Source of the DNA: an uncultured Clostridia bacterium
GTDB taxonomy: Bacteria > Bacillota > Clostridia > Oscillospirales > Ruminococcaceae
Direction of reading: 5' to 3'
Length of the DNA stretch: 64,000 nucleotides
Assembly (NCBI GenBank): GCA_947631995.1
Contig: CANRNT010000010.1
Location: 1-64,000, forward strand
Below, one piece after another: positions 28,701 through 37,020 of this stretch. The translations under genes and the position numbers were made by a program. The notes beneath the pieces are model-generated. The model did no database searches and was not told where the DNA came from. It saw only the letters and a list, made by a program, of their open reading frames with translations. Each line of letters begins with the position of its first letter. Position 1 is the first letter of the stretch.

Positions 28701-29314
28701 GCAGCGTAAATCTCGGCGCGATAGAGGAATACCGCGAGGTGTCGGAGAGATACGGATTTTTGTCGGAGCAGCTTAAGGACGTCACCGACTCAAAGCGCGA
28801 GCTTGAAAAGCTTATCGCCGAGCTTACGGAAAATATGAAAGCTCTGTTTACGGAAAGCTTCGAGAAGATAAACCTGAACTTCAAAAGGATATTTGCGGAG
28901 CTGTTCGGCGGAGGAAAAGCGGAGCTTACTCTGGACGACCCGAGCGATATCCTCGAAAGCGGCATAGAGATACGCGTTGCGCCGCCGGGAAAGGTAATAA
29001 AGAACCTGTCGCTGCTTTCGGGAGGAGAGCAGTCGTTCGTGGCGATAGCTATCTATTTTTCGATACTTGCCGTAAAACCGTCGCCGTTTTGCCTGCTTGA
29101 TGAGATAGAAGCGGCTCTCGACGATGTAAATGTTGTCAAGTACGCGCAGTATCTCAGAAGATTTACCGATAAAACGCAGTTTATCGCTATTACTCACAGA
29201 CGCGGCACTATGGAAGAGGCTGATGTGCTGTACGGCGTTACAATGCAGGAAAAAGGCGTTTCCAGACTGCTGAAGATGAACGTTGATCAGGCACAGCAGA
29301 ACGCGGAGAAATGA
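25748..29314 (+). CDS. smc: chromosome segregation protein SMC
   Basis: A 1,188-residue condensin ATPase for chromosome organisation. Walker A GPNGSGKSN is at 31-39; coiled coils run about 170-500 and 670-1,000; the hinge (about 515-670) includes GRISGILGSLAQLV and GGSFTGGSA. The C-terminal head has signature LSGGEQSFVAIAI and Walker B FCLLDEIEAALDD. Full length, four bases after the radical SAM gene and followed by ftsY. Confidence 0.97.
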   Translation: MHLISLELQGFKSFPDKVKLEFGKGITGVVGPNGSGKSNIGDAMRWVMGEQSTKTLRGGKMEDVIFTGTEKRKAVGFAVATLNIDNTDRSLNVDHDIVAVTRKLYRSGESEYIINGEQVRLKDVVELFMDTGLGKDGYSIIGQGRIAEIVSGKPAERREIFEEAAGVSKFRYRKLQAERKLVAAEDNILRLTDIIGELESRIEPLRAQSEKAKKFKLLDDEKQQLEISVWVHRLNEMKDAVTRLEQHLADVTSQYDDSSREVEELETSIEDNLMNAAQCAGDIEKLRENIHEIEMERSRSLSLTAVLENDISHISESIESIKNRIEQSFMSADRLSEQKEEKLKEAQSAQNDIDDLDKDIAACEKDFDDISLRDSDAQRSEAEQTAEINTMYVRSSELSFMLENCKNSAADISEQTEALLTEKEHIEKELEQQSQEKKQLDKKLLECTAQYDEAKNKLEGYTMLLNGKKSELEKTQSEYNRCDSEAREKSQRLKILSDLENSMEGFSRSVKQVIKASKQGRISGILGSLAQLVTTEPKYSLAIETAMGAAIQNIVVENEDTAKRCIRFLKEENAGRATFLPITSVRGRRYNGEDLSSYEGYVAMACQLVSYDKRLEEIVLSVLGTTVIAEDMDTAAVMAKKTGYKTRIVTLDGQVINAGGSFTGGSAFASAGILTRRNEIDKLKAQISELNEKSSSLEASLRRLRQENDKLEADCKAQSAVIGEKSTEIVRIETEVKRVADIRTQLDTTAESLEDRLLKLSEKMTANENEYDSAKAELSQLSEKIKEKEEQLAKAQQSRSDSRGEREALAEKLSQLRLRRVSLEKDKQMFEDTARQIEQSIQDLSSDRSGLEEQIKQQLAEIDKKKSEIEGIKASMSDHDGSIKKINEEIAAKQSEHSRFDALAAQQRSMLKIKNDSREKLSQDVARASEKQTALQDEYDKIIASLWEQYELSRSEAIERSEPIEDISAANKRLSELRGKIKHLGSVNLGAIEEYREVSERYGFLSEQLKDVTDSKRELEKLIAELTENMKALFTESFEKINLNFKRIFAELFGGGKAELTLDDPSDILESGIEIRVAPPGKVIKNLSLLSGGEQSFVAIAIYFSILAVKPSPFCLLDEIEAALDDVNVVKYAQYLRRFTDKTQFIAITHRRGTMEEADVLYGVTMQEKGVSRLLKMNVDQAQQNAEK

Positions 29315-29341
29315 CATACATAGACTTTAAGAGGTGATATA

Positions 29342-30247
29342 ATGGGACTGTTTGAAAAACTCAGAAACGGTCTTTCAAAGACCAAGAATTCGCTCATCGG
29401 CGGTATATCAAGGCTTCTCAATAAGTTTACGAAGATCGACGAGGAGCTTTTCGAGGAGCTGGAGGAAACTCTCATAATGTGCGATATAGGCGCGGAAACT
29501 TCCGTAAGGATCTGCGATATGCTCAGGCAAAGAGTAAAAGAAAACGGCGTAAAAGAGCCAGAGAAGATAATGGATATGCTCAAGGAGATAATCGAGGAGC
29601 TTCTCGGCGAGCCGCAGCCTCTCGTTATGGATACCGTGCCGTCTGTGATACTTGTTATAGGCGTGAACGGCGTCGGCAAGACGACCGCCATAGGCAAGCT
29701 GGCGTATCAGCTCAAAAACGAGGGCAAAAAGGTCATCGTTGCGGCTGCTGATACTTTCAGAGCGGCTGCCATTGACCAGCTTGAGGTGTGGACGCAGAGA
29801 GCTGGCGTTGACATAATAAAGCACAACGAGGGCGGCGACCCTGCCGCGGTGGTTTTTGACGCCCTTACAGCCGCAAAAGCAAGAAAAGCAGACGTTGTTA
29901 TATGCGATACCGCAGGCAGACTGCACAACAAGAAAAATCTTATGGACGAGCTTAAAAAGATATCGCGTATCGTGCATAAGCAGGCGGAGGACTGCTCTCT
30001 TGAGGTACTGCTTGCGCTGGACGCAAATACCGGTCAGAACGCAGTAAATCAGGCGCGGCAGTTCAACGAGGCAGCCGACATCACGGGTATAATCCTTACA
30101 AAGCTTGACGGCACGGCAAAGGGCGGTATAATCATCTCCATAACCGATGAGCTGAAAGTACCCGTAAAGCTCGTGACCGTCGGCGAAAAGATAGACGATA
30201 TACAGCCGTTCGATACGCACGATTTTGTAGAGGCTCTGTTTGATTGA
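29342..30247 (+). CDS. ftsY: signal recognition particle receptor FtsY
   Basis: A 301-residue SRP GTPase that brings ribosome-SRP complexes to the membrane. The N-domain is at about 1-85; the P-loop GVNGVGKTT at 107-115; DTAGR and TKLDGTAKGG are the G3 and G4-G5 regions. There is no long acidic A-domain, as in other Firmicutes. GAGGTG precedes ATG. The ylxM-ffh pair that often follows is absent. Confidence 0.96.
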   Translation: MGLFEKLRNGLSKTKNSLIGGISRLLNKFTKIDEELFEELEETLIMCDIGAETSVRICDMLRQRVKENGVKEPEKIMDMLKEIIEELLGEPQPLVMDTVPSVILVIGVNGVGKTTAIGKLAYQLKNEGKKVIVAAADTFRAAAIDQLEVWTQRAGVDIIKHNEGGDPAAVVFDALTAAKARKADVVICDTAGRLHNKKNLMDELKKISRIVHKQAEDCSLEVLLALDANTGQNAVNQARQFNEAADITGIILTKLDGTAKGGIIISITDELKVPVKLVTVGEKIDDIQPFDTHDFVEALFD

Positions 30248-30256
30248 GAGGTATTT

Positions 30257-30838
30257 ATGAAACTTGTTATAGCAAGCAACAATAAAGGCAAGATAGCCGA
30301 GTATAAGCAAATGCTGTGTCCGCTCGGATATGAGGTAATGTCGCAGAGCGAAGCAGGGATAACTCTCGAAGCCGAGGAGAACGGCAGTACGTTCGAGGAA
30401 AACGCCGCTATAAAGGCAAGAGCGCTGTTTGATGAGGCGCGCTGCAACGTCCTCGCTGACGACAGCGGCCTTGTGATAGACGCTCTCGGCGGTGAGCCCG
30501 GCGTGTATTCCGCAAGGTACTGCGGCGTGCCCGACAGCGAAGGGCGCAATGCTCTCGTGCTGGAGAAAATGAAAGATGTTCCCGAAAACAAGCGAAACGC
30601 AAGGTTTGTGGCGGTGATACATTTTATATACGAAAACGGCGAGGAGATATCCGTCAGGGGAGAATGTGAGGGAAGTATCGGCTATGCGCCGAAAGGCGAT
30701 AACGGTTTCGGTTATGACCCGATTTTTATGTATGACGGAAAAAGCTTCGCCGAGCATACGCAGGAGTTCAAAAACTCGGTCAGCCACAGAGGCAAAGCGC
30801 TTGAAAAGCTTGTGAATGTGCTGAGCGAAAAAGAATAG
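30257..30838 (+). CDS. rdgB: XTP/dITP diphosphatase (RdgB/HAM1)
   Basis: A 193-residue house-cleaning pyrophosphatase that removes non-canonical purine triphosphates. Motifs: ASNNKGKIAEY at the start, FEENAAIKARA, DDSGLVIDALGGEPGVYSAR and DNGFGYDPIF, SHRGKAL near the end. Nine bases after ftsY. Confidence 0.94.
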   Translation: MKLVIASNNKGKIAEYKQMLCPLGYEVMSQSEAGITLEAEENGSTFEENAAIKARALFDEARCNVLADDSGLVIDALGGEPGVYSARYCGVPDSEGRNALVLEKMKDVPENKRNARFVAVIHFIYENGEEISVRGECEGSIGYAPKGDNGFGYDPIFMYDGKSFAEHTQEFKNSVSHRGKALEKLVNVLSEKE

Positions 30839-30849
30839 AGGACGGTATA

Positions 30850-31161
30850 ATGGAGTTTACAACCAAGCAAAGAGCATATCTTAAAAGTATAGCGCAAAAG
30901 CTCGACCCTGTTTTTCAGGTGGGCAAGGGCGGCGTGAGCGAAACGCAGATAAAGGCGATAGACGACTACTTAAAAGCTCATGAGATAGTCAAGATAGCGG
31001 TGCTTAATAATTCTCTTTACAGCGCAAACGAGGCAGCCGCAGAGATAGCGGACGCGATAAATGCAGACGTTGTGCAGGTGATAGGCTCAAAGGCGGTGCT
31101 TTTTAAGAGAAACGCGCAGAAGCCTGTTATCGAGCTGCCCAAGAAAGCTAAGAAACAATGA
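30850..31161 (+). CDS. yhbY: YhbY-family RNA-binding protein
   Basis: A 103-residue CRM-domain protein associated with pre-50S assembly. It contains the GxxG-like loop in QVGKGGVSE (about 23-31) and the AVQVIG-like strand VVQVIGSKAVLFKRN. A basic tail follows. It lies 11 bases after rdgB and overlaps nadD as ATGA, a usual Firmicutes arrangement. Confidence 0.92.
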   Translation: MEFTTKQRAYLKSIAQKLDPVFQVGKGGVSETQIKAIDDYLKAHEIVKIAVLNNSLYSANEAAAEIADAINADVVQVIGSKAVLFKRNAQKPVIELPKKAKKQ

Positions 31162-31763
31162 GGAATATCGGTATTTTCGGCGGCACGTTCGACCCCGTGC
31201 ATAACGGGCATATATACCTTGCAAAAACGGCTGTTGAAGCTGTAAAGCTCGATAAGCTTATCGTTATGCCCGACAGGCTGCCGCCCCATAAGCAGGCAAG
31301 CGGTCTTGTAAGCGACGCCGACAGATTAGAAATGTGCAGAATAGCCTTTGAGGATATGCCGTGCGCCGAGGTGTCCGACTGGGAAATGAACCGGAGCGGC
31401 AAGAGCTATTCGGTGTATACCGTGCGGCATTTCAAAGAGCTTTACCCGAAGGACAAGCTGTGGCTGGTCATCGGCAGCGATATGCTGCTGTGCTTTGATA
31501 AATGGTACAGATACGAGGAGATACTGAGCATGGCTTCTCTTGTGTGCGTGTCGCGTAAAAACGACGATACAACGCAGAAGCTTCGCGATTTTGCTAAGTA
31601 TCTTACCGATAAAAATGGCGGAGAGATAGCAGTAACAGATACGCTGCCGTTTGAGATATCCTCGACAGAGATAAGGGAGAGTATCAAAAAAATGCGTGAT
31701 ACCTCTTGCTATTTTCCGAAAAAAATAGTACAATACATTTATGAGCATGATTTGTATAAGTAG
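31158..31763 (+). CDS. nadD: nicotinate-nucleotide adenylyltransferase
   Basis: A 201-residue enzyme joining nicotinate mononucleotide and ATP in NAD synthesis. The nucleotidyltransferase motif GGTFDPVHNGH is at about 7-17 and the second motif SSTEIRE is near 169-175. It overlaps yhbY by four bases and is followed by yqeK. Confidence 0.95.
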   Translation: MRNIGIFGGTFDPVHNGHIYLAKTAVEAVKLDKLIVMPDRLPPHKQASGLVSDADRLEMCRIAFEDMPCAEVSDWEMNRSGKSYSVYTVRHFKELYPKDKLWLVIGSDMLLCFDKWYRYEEILSMASLVCVSRKNDDTTQKLRDFAKYLTDKNGGEIAVTDTLPFEISSTEIRESIKKMRDTSCYFPKKIVQYIYEHDLYK

Positions 31764-31772
31764 GGTGATAGT

Positions 31773-32366
31773 TTGTTATCCGAGAGACGTGTTAAAGAAC
31801 TGAGCGCGTTTTTAAAACCGCGCATGAGCAAGAAAAGATATATACATTCGGTGAACGTGGCTTACGAAGCGGTAAAGCTTGCCCGTAAGTACGGAGCAGA
31901 TGAGGATAAAGCGTTCATCGCAGGATATCTTCACGACTGCGCCAAGGAGCTCGATACGCAGGAGCAGAGAAGACTTGCCGAGCAAAGCGAGTTTCAGACG
32001 GAGGCTGTGGAGCTGGATACCCCGCCGCTGCTCCATTCGATAGCGGGAGCGGTAGTCGTCAGGAACGAATTGGGTATCGACGACCGCGATATACTGGAGG
32101 CTATACGCTACCATACCACGGGAGCACCCGATCTGCCTCCGCTTGCACAGATAATCTATCTTGCCGACCTCATATCGGCGGACAGGGATTACAAGGACGT
32201 CAAAAAAATGCGTAAGGCGGCTTATGAAAGCCTTGATGAGGCAATGCTGGAAGCGTTGAGCTTCGCGATAAGCGATGATGTAAAAAAGGGAAGCTATATA
32301 ACGCGCACCACTTGGGCGGCGTATAACGAATATATAGTAAAGAATAAAAACAGTAAAAAGAAATGA
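31773..32366 (+). CDS. yqeK: HD-domain hydrolase YqeK (Ap4A hydrolase type)
   Basis: A 197-residue HD phosphohydrolase; the YqeK family cleaves diadenosine tetraphosphate symmetrically. Metal ligands: H25 in RYIHSVNVA, HDCAKEL, the HSIAGAVV helix and RYHTTG with downstream DLISADRD. The start is TTG at 31,773 with AGGGTGA upstream. In other Firmicutes it also follows nadD and precedes rsfS. Confidence 0.9.
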   Translation: MLSERRVKELSAFLKPRMSKKRYIHSVNVAYEAVKLARKYGADEDKAFIAGYLHDCAKELDTQEQRRLAEQSEFQTEAVELDTPPLLHSIAGAVVVRNELGIDDRDILEAIRYHTTGAPDLPPLAQIIYLADLISADRDYKDVKKMRKAAYESLDEAMLEALSFAISDDVKKGSYITRTTWAAYNEYIVKNKNSKKK

Positions 32367-32377
32367 GGGATAATGCA

Positions 32378-32758
32378 ATGTCGGGAATGACGGCTGACGA
32401 AGTTATCGAGATATCGGTAAAAGCGCTTGATTCAAAGCGTGCGGAGAATATAAGAGTGATAGGCATACGCGACCTTACCGTGATAGCGGATTACTTTGTT
32501 ATCGCGAACGGAACGTCTACAACACAGACAAAGGCTCTCGCCGATGAGGTAGAGTATCAGCTCAAGGAAAAGGGCAGAACTCCTCAGCGTATCGAGGGAT
32601 ATCAGGGCGCAAATTGGATAGTGCTTGATTACGGTGATGTAGTCGTACACGTTTTCTATAAGGAAACAAGACAGTTTTACGATCTTGAAAGACTGTGGAG
32701 CGACGGAGAGAATATAGATATATCTCATCTGCTCAAAAAAGAGCCTGCAAACGACTGA
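32378..32758 (+). CDS. rsfS: ribosome silencing factor RsfS
   Basis: A protein of 126 residues (131 if ATG at 32,363 is used) that binds L14 and blocks subunit joining in starvation. Family segments DYFVIANGTSTTQ, EGYQGANWIVLDYGDVVVHVF and YDLERLW are all present. ATG at 32,378 is favoured by GAGGG eight bases upstream; the earlier ATG would overlap the yqeK stop. Either is possible. Confidence 0.93.
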   Translation: MSGMTADEVIEISVKALDSKRAENIRVIGIRDLTVIADYFVIANGTSTTQTKALADEVEYQLKEKGRTPQRIEGYQGANWIVLDYGDVVVHVFYKETRQFYDLERLWSDGENIDISHLLKKEPAND

Positions 32759-32797
32759 TATAAATGACGCAAATATAATTTCAAAGGACTGATATAT

Positions 32798-35206
32798 ATG
32801 GAAAGATACGATCACGCAAAAGTGGAGAGCAAATGGCAGAAGATATGGGAGGAAAACGACTGCTTCAAAGCGACCGAGGATACCTCCAAGCCTAAGTTTT
32901 ACGGACTGGTGGAGTTTCCGTATCCGTCGGGAGCGGGAATGCACGTCGGACATATCAAGGCTTATTCGGGGCTTGAAGTGGTGTGCCGCAAGAGGAGACT
33001 TCAAGGCTATAACGTTCTTTTCCCCATAGGCTTTGACGCATACGGTCTGCCAACCGAGAATACCGCTATCAAAACGGGCGTTCACCCCAGAAAAGTTACC
33101 GATACAAACATTGAAAAGTTTACAAATCAGCTCAAAAAGGTAGGCTTTTCGTTTGACTGGTCAAGAGTTGTCGATACCACCGACGAGGGCTATTATAAGT
33201 GGACTCAATGGATATTCCTCAAGATGTTCGAGAACGGTCTGGTGTTCAGAGATAAAACGCTTGTAAACTATTGCCCGAGCTGTAAGGTAGTGCTTTCCAA
33301 CGAGGACTCGCAGGGCGGCAAGTGCGATATATGCCATACCGATATAGTCCAGAAAACAAAAGAAGTGTGGTATCTGCGCATAACCGAGTATGCCGATAAG
33401 CTGCTGCAGGGTCTTGACGAGGTGAACTATCTGCCGAATATAAGACTTCAGCAGGAAAACTGGATAGGCAGGAGCACGGGAGCTTTCGTCAACTTCAAGA
33501 TAAAGCAATGCGACGAAATGCTGCGTATATATACAACGCGTCCCGATACCCTCTACGGCGTAACGTTTATGGTAATCGCGCCCGAGCACCCGATAATAGA
33601 TAAGTATAAGGACATAATAGGCAATATGGACGCTCTTCTCGATTACAGAGAACAGTGCGCCAAAAAGAGCGAGTTTGAAAGAACACAGCTCGTAAAGGAC
33701 AAAACAGGCGTGAAGATAGACGGTCTTACTGCCATAAACCCGATAAACGGAAAGGAGATACCCGTCTATATCTCCGACTATGTAATGATGGGCTACGGCA
33801 CGGGCGCTATAATGGCTGTACCGGCGCACGATACCCGTGACTACGACTTCGCAAAGAAGTTCGGCATTGACATAATCGAGGTAATAAAGGGCGGCGATAT
33901 CTCTAAAGAAGCCTATACCGGCGACGGCGAAATGGTCAACTCGGAAATGCTCAACGGCATTACCAATAAAAAGGACGCTATCGAAAAGATACTCACCGTC
34001 CTTGAGGAAAAAGGCTGCGGCGAAAAGGGCGTTCAGTATAAGATGAAGGACTGGGCGTTCAACCGCCAGAGATATTGGGGCGAGCCTATACCAATAGTGC
34101 ATTGCCCGAAGTGCGGTATGGTCGCAGTACCTTACGATGAGCTGCCGCTGAAGCTTCCCCCTGTTGAGGATTTCAGACCCGGCACGGACGGCGAAAGCCC
34201 TCTTGCCAAGATAGACAGCTTTGTAAACTGCACCTGCCCCAAGTGCGGCGGCGCGGCAAAGAGAGAAACCGACACCATGCCACAGTGGGCAGGCTCTTCG
34301 TGGTACTTTTTACGCTACTGCGACCCCAAGAACGATAAGGCGTTTGCATCGCAGGAGGCTTTGAAATACTGGATGCCCGTTGACTGGTATAACGGCGGCA
34401 TGGAGCACGTTACCCGCCACCTTATATATTCAAGGTTCTGGCATAAGTTTTTGTACGATATCGGCGAAGTGCCCTGCTCCGAGCCGTATGCAAAGAGAAC
34501 GGCTCAGGGACTTATCTTAGGCCCTGACGGCGTAAAGATGAGCAAGTCGCGCGGAAATGTCATAGACCCCAACGATGTCGTTGACGAGTTCGGCGCGGAC
34601 GTTCTGAGAGTTTATGTGCTGTTTATGGGCGACTATGAGCAGGCAGCTCCGTGGAACGAAAGCAGTATGAGAGGCTGTAAGAGATTTCTCGACAGAGTAT
34701 GGCAGCTCCAGGATAAGCTTATAGACGGCGACGAGTACCGTCCGCAGCTTGTTTCAGCTATGCACAAGACAATAAAAAAGGTCAGCGCGGATATAGAGAG
34801 CATGGCGTTCAATACCGCAATAGCAGCGCTTATGACGCTCATCAATACCATATATGAGCTCGGCAGCATAAACAAGGCGGAGTATAAAACGTTCATCACG
34901 CTGCTCAATCCGTTTGCACCGCATATCACGGAGGAGATATATGAGAAATGCGGCTTCGGAGGAATGCTGCACGAGCAGAAGTGGTGTGAGTATGACGGAG
35001 CATTGTGCGTTGACGATACCGTTGAGATAGCCGTTCAGGTGAACGGAAAGCTCAGGACAAGACTGACAATAGCGGCTGACGCTTCTCAGGACGAGGTGGC
35101 TGAGCTTGCAAAGAAGGACGAAAAGGTCGCTCAGGCGGTAGAGGGAAAGAATATCGTCAAGGAGATATACGTCAAGGGCAAGCTTATGAATATTGTCGTA
35201 AAATAA
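32798..35206 (+). CDS. leuS: leucyl-tRNA synthetase
   Basis: An 802-residue class Ia synthetase. The HIGH motif is MHVGHI (about 48-53); the editing domain (about 220-400) includes TTRPDTLYG; KMSKS is exact in VKMSKSRGNV. A zinc-binding loop CPSCK/CDIC lies at about 164-188. AAAGGA precedes ATG. It ends the long co-directional run that begins after rplT; the next 250 bases hold a new promoter. Confidence 0.97.
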   Translation: MERYDHAKVESKWQKIWEENDCFKATEDTSKPKFYGLVEFPYPSGAGMHVGHIKAYSGLEVVCRKRRLQGYNVLFPIGFDAYGLPTENTAIKTGVHPRKVTDTNIEKFTNQLKKVGFSFDWSRVVDTTDEGYYKWTQWIFLKMFENGLVFRDKTLVNYCPSCKVVLSNEDSQGGKCDICHTDIVQKTKEVWYLRITEYADKLLQGLDEVNYLPNIRLQQENWIGRSTGAFVNFKIKQCDEMLRIYTTRPDTLYGVTFMVIAPEHPIIDKYKDIIGNMDALLDYREQCAKKSEFERTQLVKDKTGVKIDGLTAINPINGKEIPVYISDYVMMGYGTGAIMAVPAHDTRDYDFAKKFGIDIIEVIKGGDISKEAYTGDGEMVNSEMLNGITNKKDAIEKILTVLEEKGCGEKGVQYKMKDWAFNRQRYWGEPIPIVHCPKCGMVAVPYDELPLKLPPVEDFRPGTDGESPLAKIDSFVNCTCPKCGGAAKRETDTMPQWAGSSWYFLRYCDPKNDKAFASQEALKYWMPVDWYNGGMEHVTRHLIYSRFWHKFLYDIGEVPCSEPYAKRTAQGLILGPDGVKMSKSRGNVIDPNDVVDEFGADVLRVYVLFMGDYEQAAPWNESSMRGCKRFLDRVWQLQDKLIDGDEYRPQLVSAMHKTIKKVSADIESMAFNTAIAALMTLINTIYELGSINKAEYKTFITLLNPFAPHITEEIYEKCGFGGMLHEQKWCEYDGALCVDDTVEIAVQVNGKLRTRLTIAADASQDEVAELAKKDEKVAQAVEGKNIVKEIYVKGKLMNIVVK

Positions 35207-35266
35207 GCGCTTTACCGCTGTAAAACTGCGTCAAGTAAATTTGCGAAAATATTTTCGGAAAATCTA

Positions 35267-35295
35267 TTGACAATTTGTCTAAGTTGTAGTATAAT
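35267..35295 (+). promoter_or_regulatory. rpsU promoter
   Basis: TTGACA (35,267-35,272) and TATAAT (35,290-35,295) are 17 bases apart: a full consensus promoter, placed about 155 bases before rpsU. Confidence 0.92.
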
Positions 35296-35302
35296 GATTT
35301 TT

Positions 35303-35450
35303 AAGCTTGAATTTGTGAAAACCGAGGCGGGCAAAAACAGCAGAGGCAGAGGGTGCATTTTCCTCTGAATAATGTAGAGACCTTCACTATCACCGCTTGC
35401 CTGCCGCTAAGTTCGGGCGTACCTCTGTGTCATGGTAGAAAAGGGAGGGA
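35303..35450 (+). ncRNA. structured leader of rpsU, unidentified
   Basis: GGCGGGCAA (35,326-35,334) pairs with TTGCCTGCC (35,397-35,405), closing a domain that contains an inner stem CAGAGG (35,341-35,346)/CCTCTG (35,362-35,367). A second CCTCTG at 35,422-35,427, just before the ribosome site, could compete for the same CAGAGG. I do not recognise a known riboswitch core. It is probably a regulatory leader for S21. Confidence 0.5.
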
Positions 35451-35458
35451 ATAAGACA

Positions 35459-35632
35459 ATGGCAGAGATCAAAGTAGGTAAGAACGAGAGCCTTGATACA
35501 GCGCTCAAGCGTTTTAAGAGATCCTGCGCAAGGGACGGCGTTATCGCCGAGGTCCGTAAAAGAGAGCATTACGAAAAGCCCTCTGTAAAGCGCAAGAAGA
35601 AGTCAGAAGCCGCTCGTAAGCGCAAGTATTGA
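35459..35632 (+). CDS. rpsU: 30S ribosomal protein S21
   Basis: A 57-residue basic protein with the S21 pattern: [15 protein letters not shown] near the start and [18 protein letters not shown] at the end. GGGAGGG precedes ATG at 35,459; a frame starting at 35,432 would put the ribosome site inside the gene. It has its own promoter, leader and terminator. Confidence 0.95.
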   Translation: MAEIKVGKNESLDTALKRFKRSCARDGVIAEVRKREHYEKPSVKRKKKSEAARKRKY

Positions 35633-35645
35633 TAACAGCATATAG

Positions 35646-35677
35646 AAGCGGACAGTTTTTGTCCGCTTTTTGTTTTT
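35646..35677 (+). terminator. terminator after rpsU
   Basis: AAGCGGAC (35,646-35,653) pairs with GTCCGCTT (35,661-35,668), followed by a T-rich run. It lies 13 bases after the rpsU stop. Confidence 0.9.
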
Positions 35678-35702
35678 AGAAGTGTTTTAGGGAGTGATGA
35701 AA

Positions 35703-36557
35703 ATGCAGGCAAAATTCGGACCTGCGGGAAACAGCGAAGCGTTTTCGGCAAAGTATAAGTCAACGCTTTTTGCGCCGCAGTATCTCAGCGAAATGGGTCT
35801 TGACTGCTACGAGTACGAGTGCGGCAGGGGCGTAAAGGTAAGCGATGATATTGCAAAGGGAATGATGGAAAATTCGCAAAAGTACGGTATAGCGCTGTCG
35901 CTGCATTCGCCGTATTTTATATCGCTTTCGAGCGTCGAAGCCGAAAAGCGCGATAACAGTATAAATTACATATTGCAGTCGTGCGACGCGGCTAAGAGAA
36001 TGGGCGCTGACAGGGTGGTCATACATTCGGGCTCGTGTGGCAAAATGAGCAGGGAGGAGGCTCTGGAGCTGGCAAAGGATACCCTGTTGAGAGCGCGCAA
36101 AGAGGCGGTCGCACAGGGCTTTGAGGATATACATTTCTGCCCCGAAACTATGGGCAAGGTAAACCAGCTCGGCAATTTGTATGAAGTTTTAGAACTTTGT
36201 AAGCTTGACGATACTTTTCTGCCGTGTGTGGATTTCGGACATCTCAACGCGCGCGACCTCGGCGGAATAAAGACCAAAGAGGACTATGCAAAAATTCTGG
36301 ACGATATAGAAAACGCCCTCGGCAAGGACAGGGTGAAAATTTTCCACAGCCATTTTTCCAAGATAATGTATACCGTCCCGGGCGGAGAGAAAAAGCACCT
36401 TACCTTTGAGCAAAACGAGGGATACGGCCCCGACTTTGAGCCGCTTATGGAGCTTATTGCCGAGAGAGAGCTGTCGCCGCAGTTTATATGCGAGAGCGCA
36501 GGCACGCAGGATATCGACGCGCTTGCTATGAAAAAATATTATCTTTCGGTAAAATAA
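35703..36557 (+). CDS. AP-endonuclease family 2 (Nfo-like) TIM-barrel protein
   Basis: A 284-residue TIM barrel like deoxyribonuclease IV. Candidate metal ligands are in LHSPYF, VIHSG, CPETMG, CVDFGHLNA, IFHSHFS and CESAG, matching most positions of the Nfo tri-zinc site. At the usual DRH segment the protein reads KKH, so one ligand seems changed. The role may be repair of abasic sites or, as in related sugar isomerase-like barrels, something else. AGGGAG lies before ATG 35,703. It heads a run with aroQ, pepP, efp. Confidence 0.75.
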   Translation: MQAKFGPAGNSEAFSAKYKSTLFAPQYLSEMGLDCYEYECGRGVKVSDDIAKGMMENSQKYGIALSLHSPYFISLSSVEAEKRDNSINYILQSCDAAKRMGADRVVIHSGSCGKMSREEALELAKDTLLRARKEAVAQGFEDIHFCPETMGKVNQLGNLYEVLELCKLDDTFLPCVDFGHLNARDLGGIKTKEDYAKILDDIENALGKDRVKIFHSHFSKIMYTVPGGEKKHLTFEQNEGYGPDFEPLMELIAERELSPQFICESAGTQDIDALAMKKYYLSVK

Positions 36558-36573
36558 CAAAGAGGTGTTACAT

Positions 36574-37020
36574 ATGAAAAAAATACTTGTTATCCACGGA
36601 CCTAACCTTAATCTTCTGGGCGAGCGAGAACCCGGCGTTTACGGCTCTGACAGCTTTGACAGCATAAATGCCGAGATAGCCGCCTACTGCAAAGAACAGG
36701 GCTTTGACTGCGAGATATTCCAGTCCAACCACGAGGGTGCGATAATCGATAAGCTCCACGAGTCGCGAAAGCCCGAAACGGGCATTGTCGGTATAGTCCT
36801 CAACGCAGGCGCATATACTCATTACAGCTATGCTATCCGCGACGCTATCGCAGCAATAAAGATACCCGTTGTGGAAGTGCATATGAGCGATATCCATAAG
36901 CGCGAGGAGTTTCGTCACCTTTCTGTCATACAGCCCGTGTGCGTAAAGCAGATATGCGGCTATGGCAAAAACAGCTATCTTATGGGCGTCGACGCCATAA
37001 AGGAGATATGCCAAAAATGA
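36574..37020 (+). CDS. aroQ: 3-dehydroquinate dehydratase, type II
   Basis: A 148-residue dodecameric shikimate pathway enzyme. It shows the N-terminal GPNLNLLGEREPGVYG with the catalytic Tyr, QSNHEGAIID, NAGAYTHYSYAIRDAI and EVHMSDIHKREEFRH with the catalytic His region. AGAGGTG precedes ATG at 36,574. The stop overlaps the pepP start as ATGA. aroQ-pepP-efp is a conserved Firmicutes order. Confidence 0.95.
   Translation: MKKILVIHGPNLNLLGEREPGVYGSDSFDSINAEIAAYCKEQGFDCEIFQSNHEGAIIDKLHESRKPETGIVGIVLNAGAYTHYSYAIRDAIAAIKIPVVEVHMSDIHKREEFRHLSVIQPVCVKQICGYGKNSYLMGVDAIKEICQK

Noticed and set aside
29408-30787. 459-residue minus-strand frame over ftsY and rdgB
   Set aside because: Antisense shadow of two well-supported genes; no ribosome site and no recognised motifs.
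33161-34102. 313-residue minus-strand frame inside leuS
   Set aside because: Shadow of leuS; Tyr/His-rich composition as in other antisense frames in this window.
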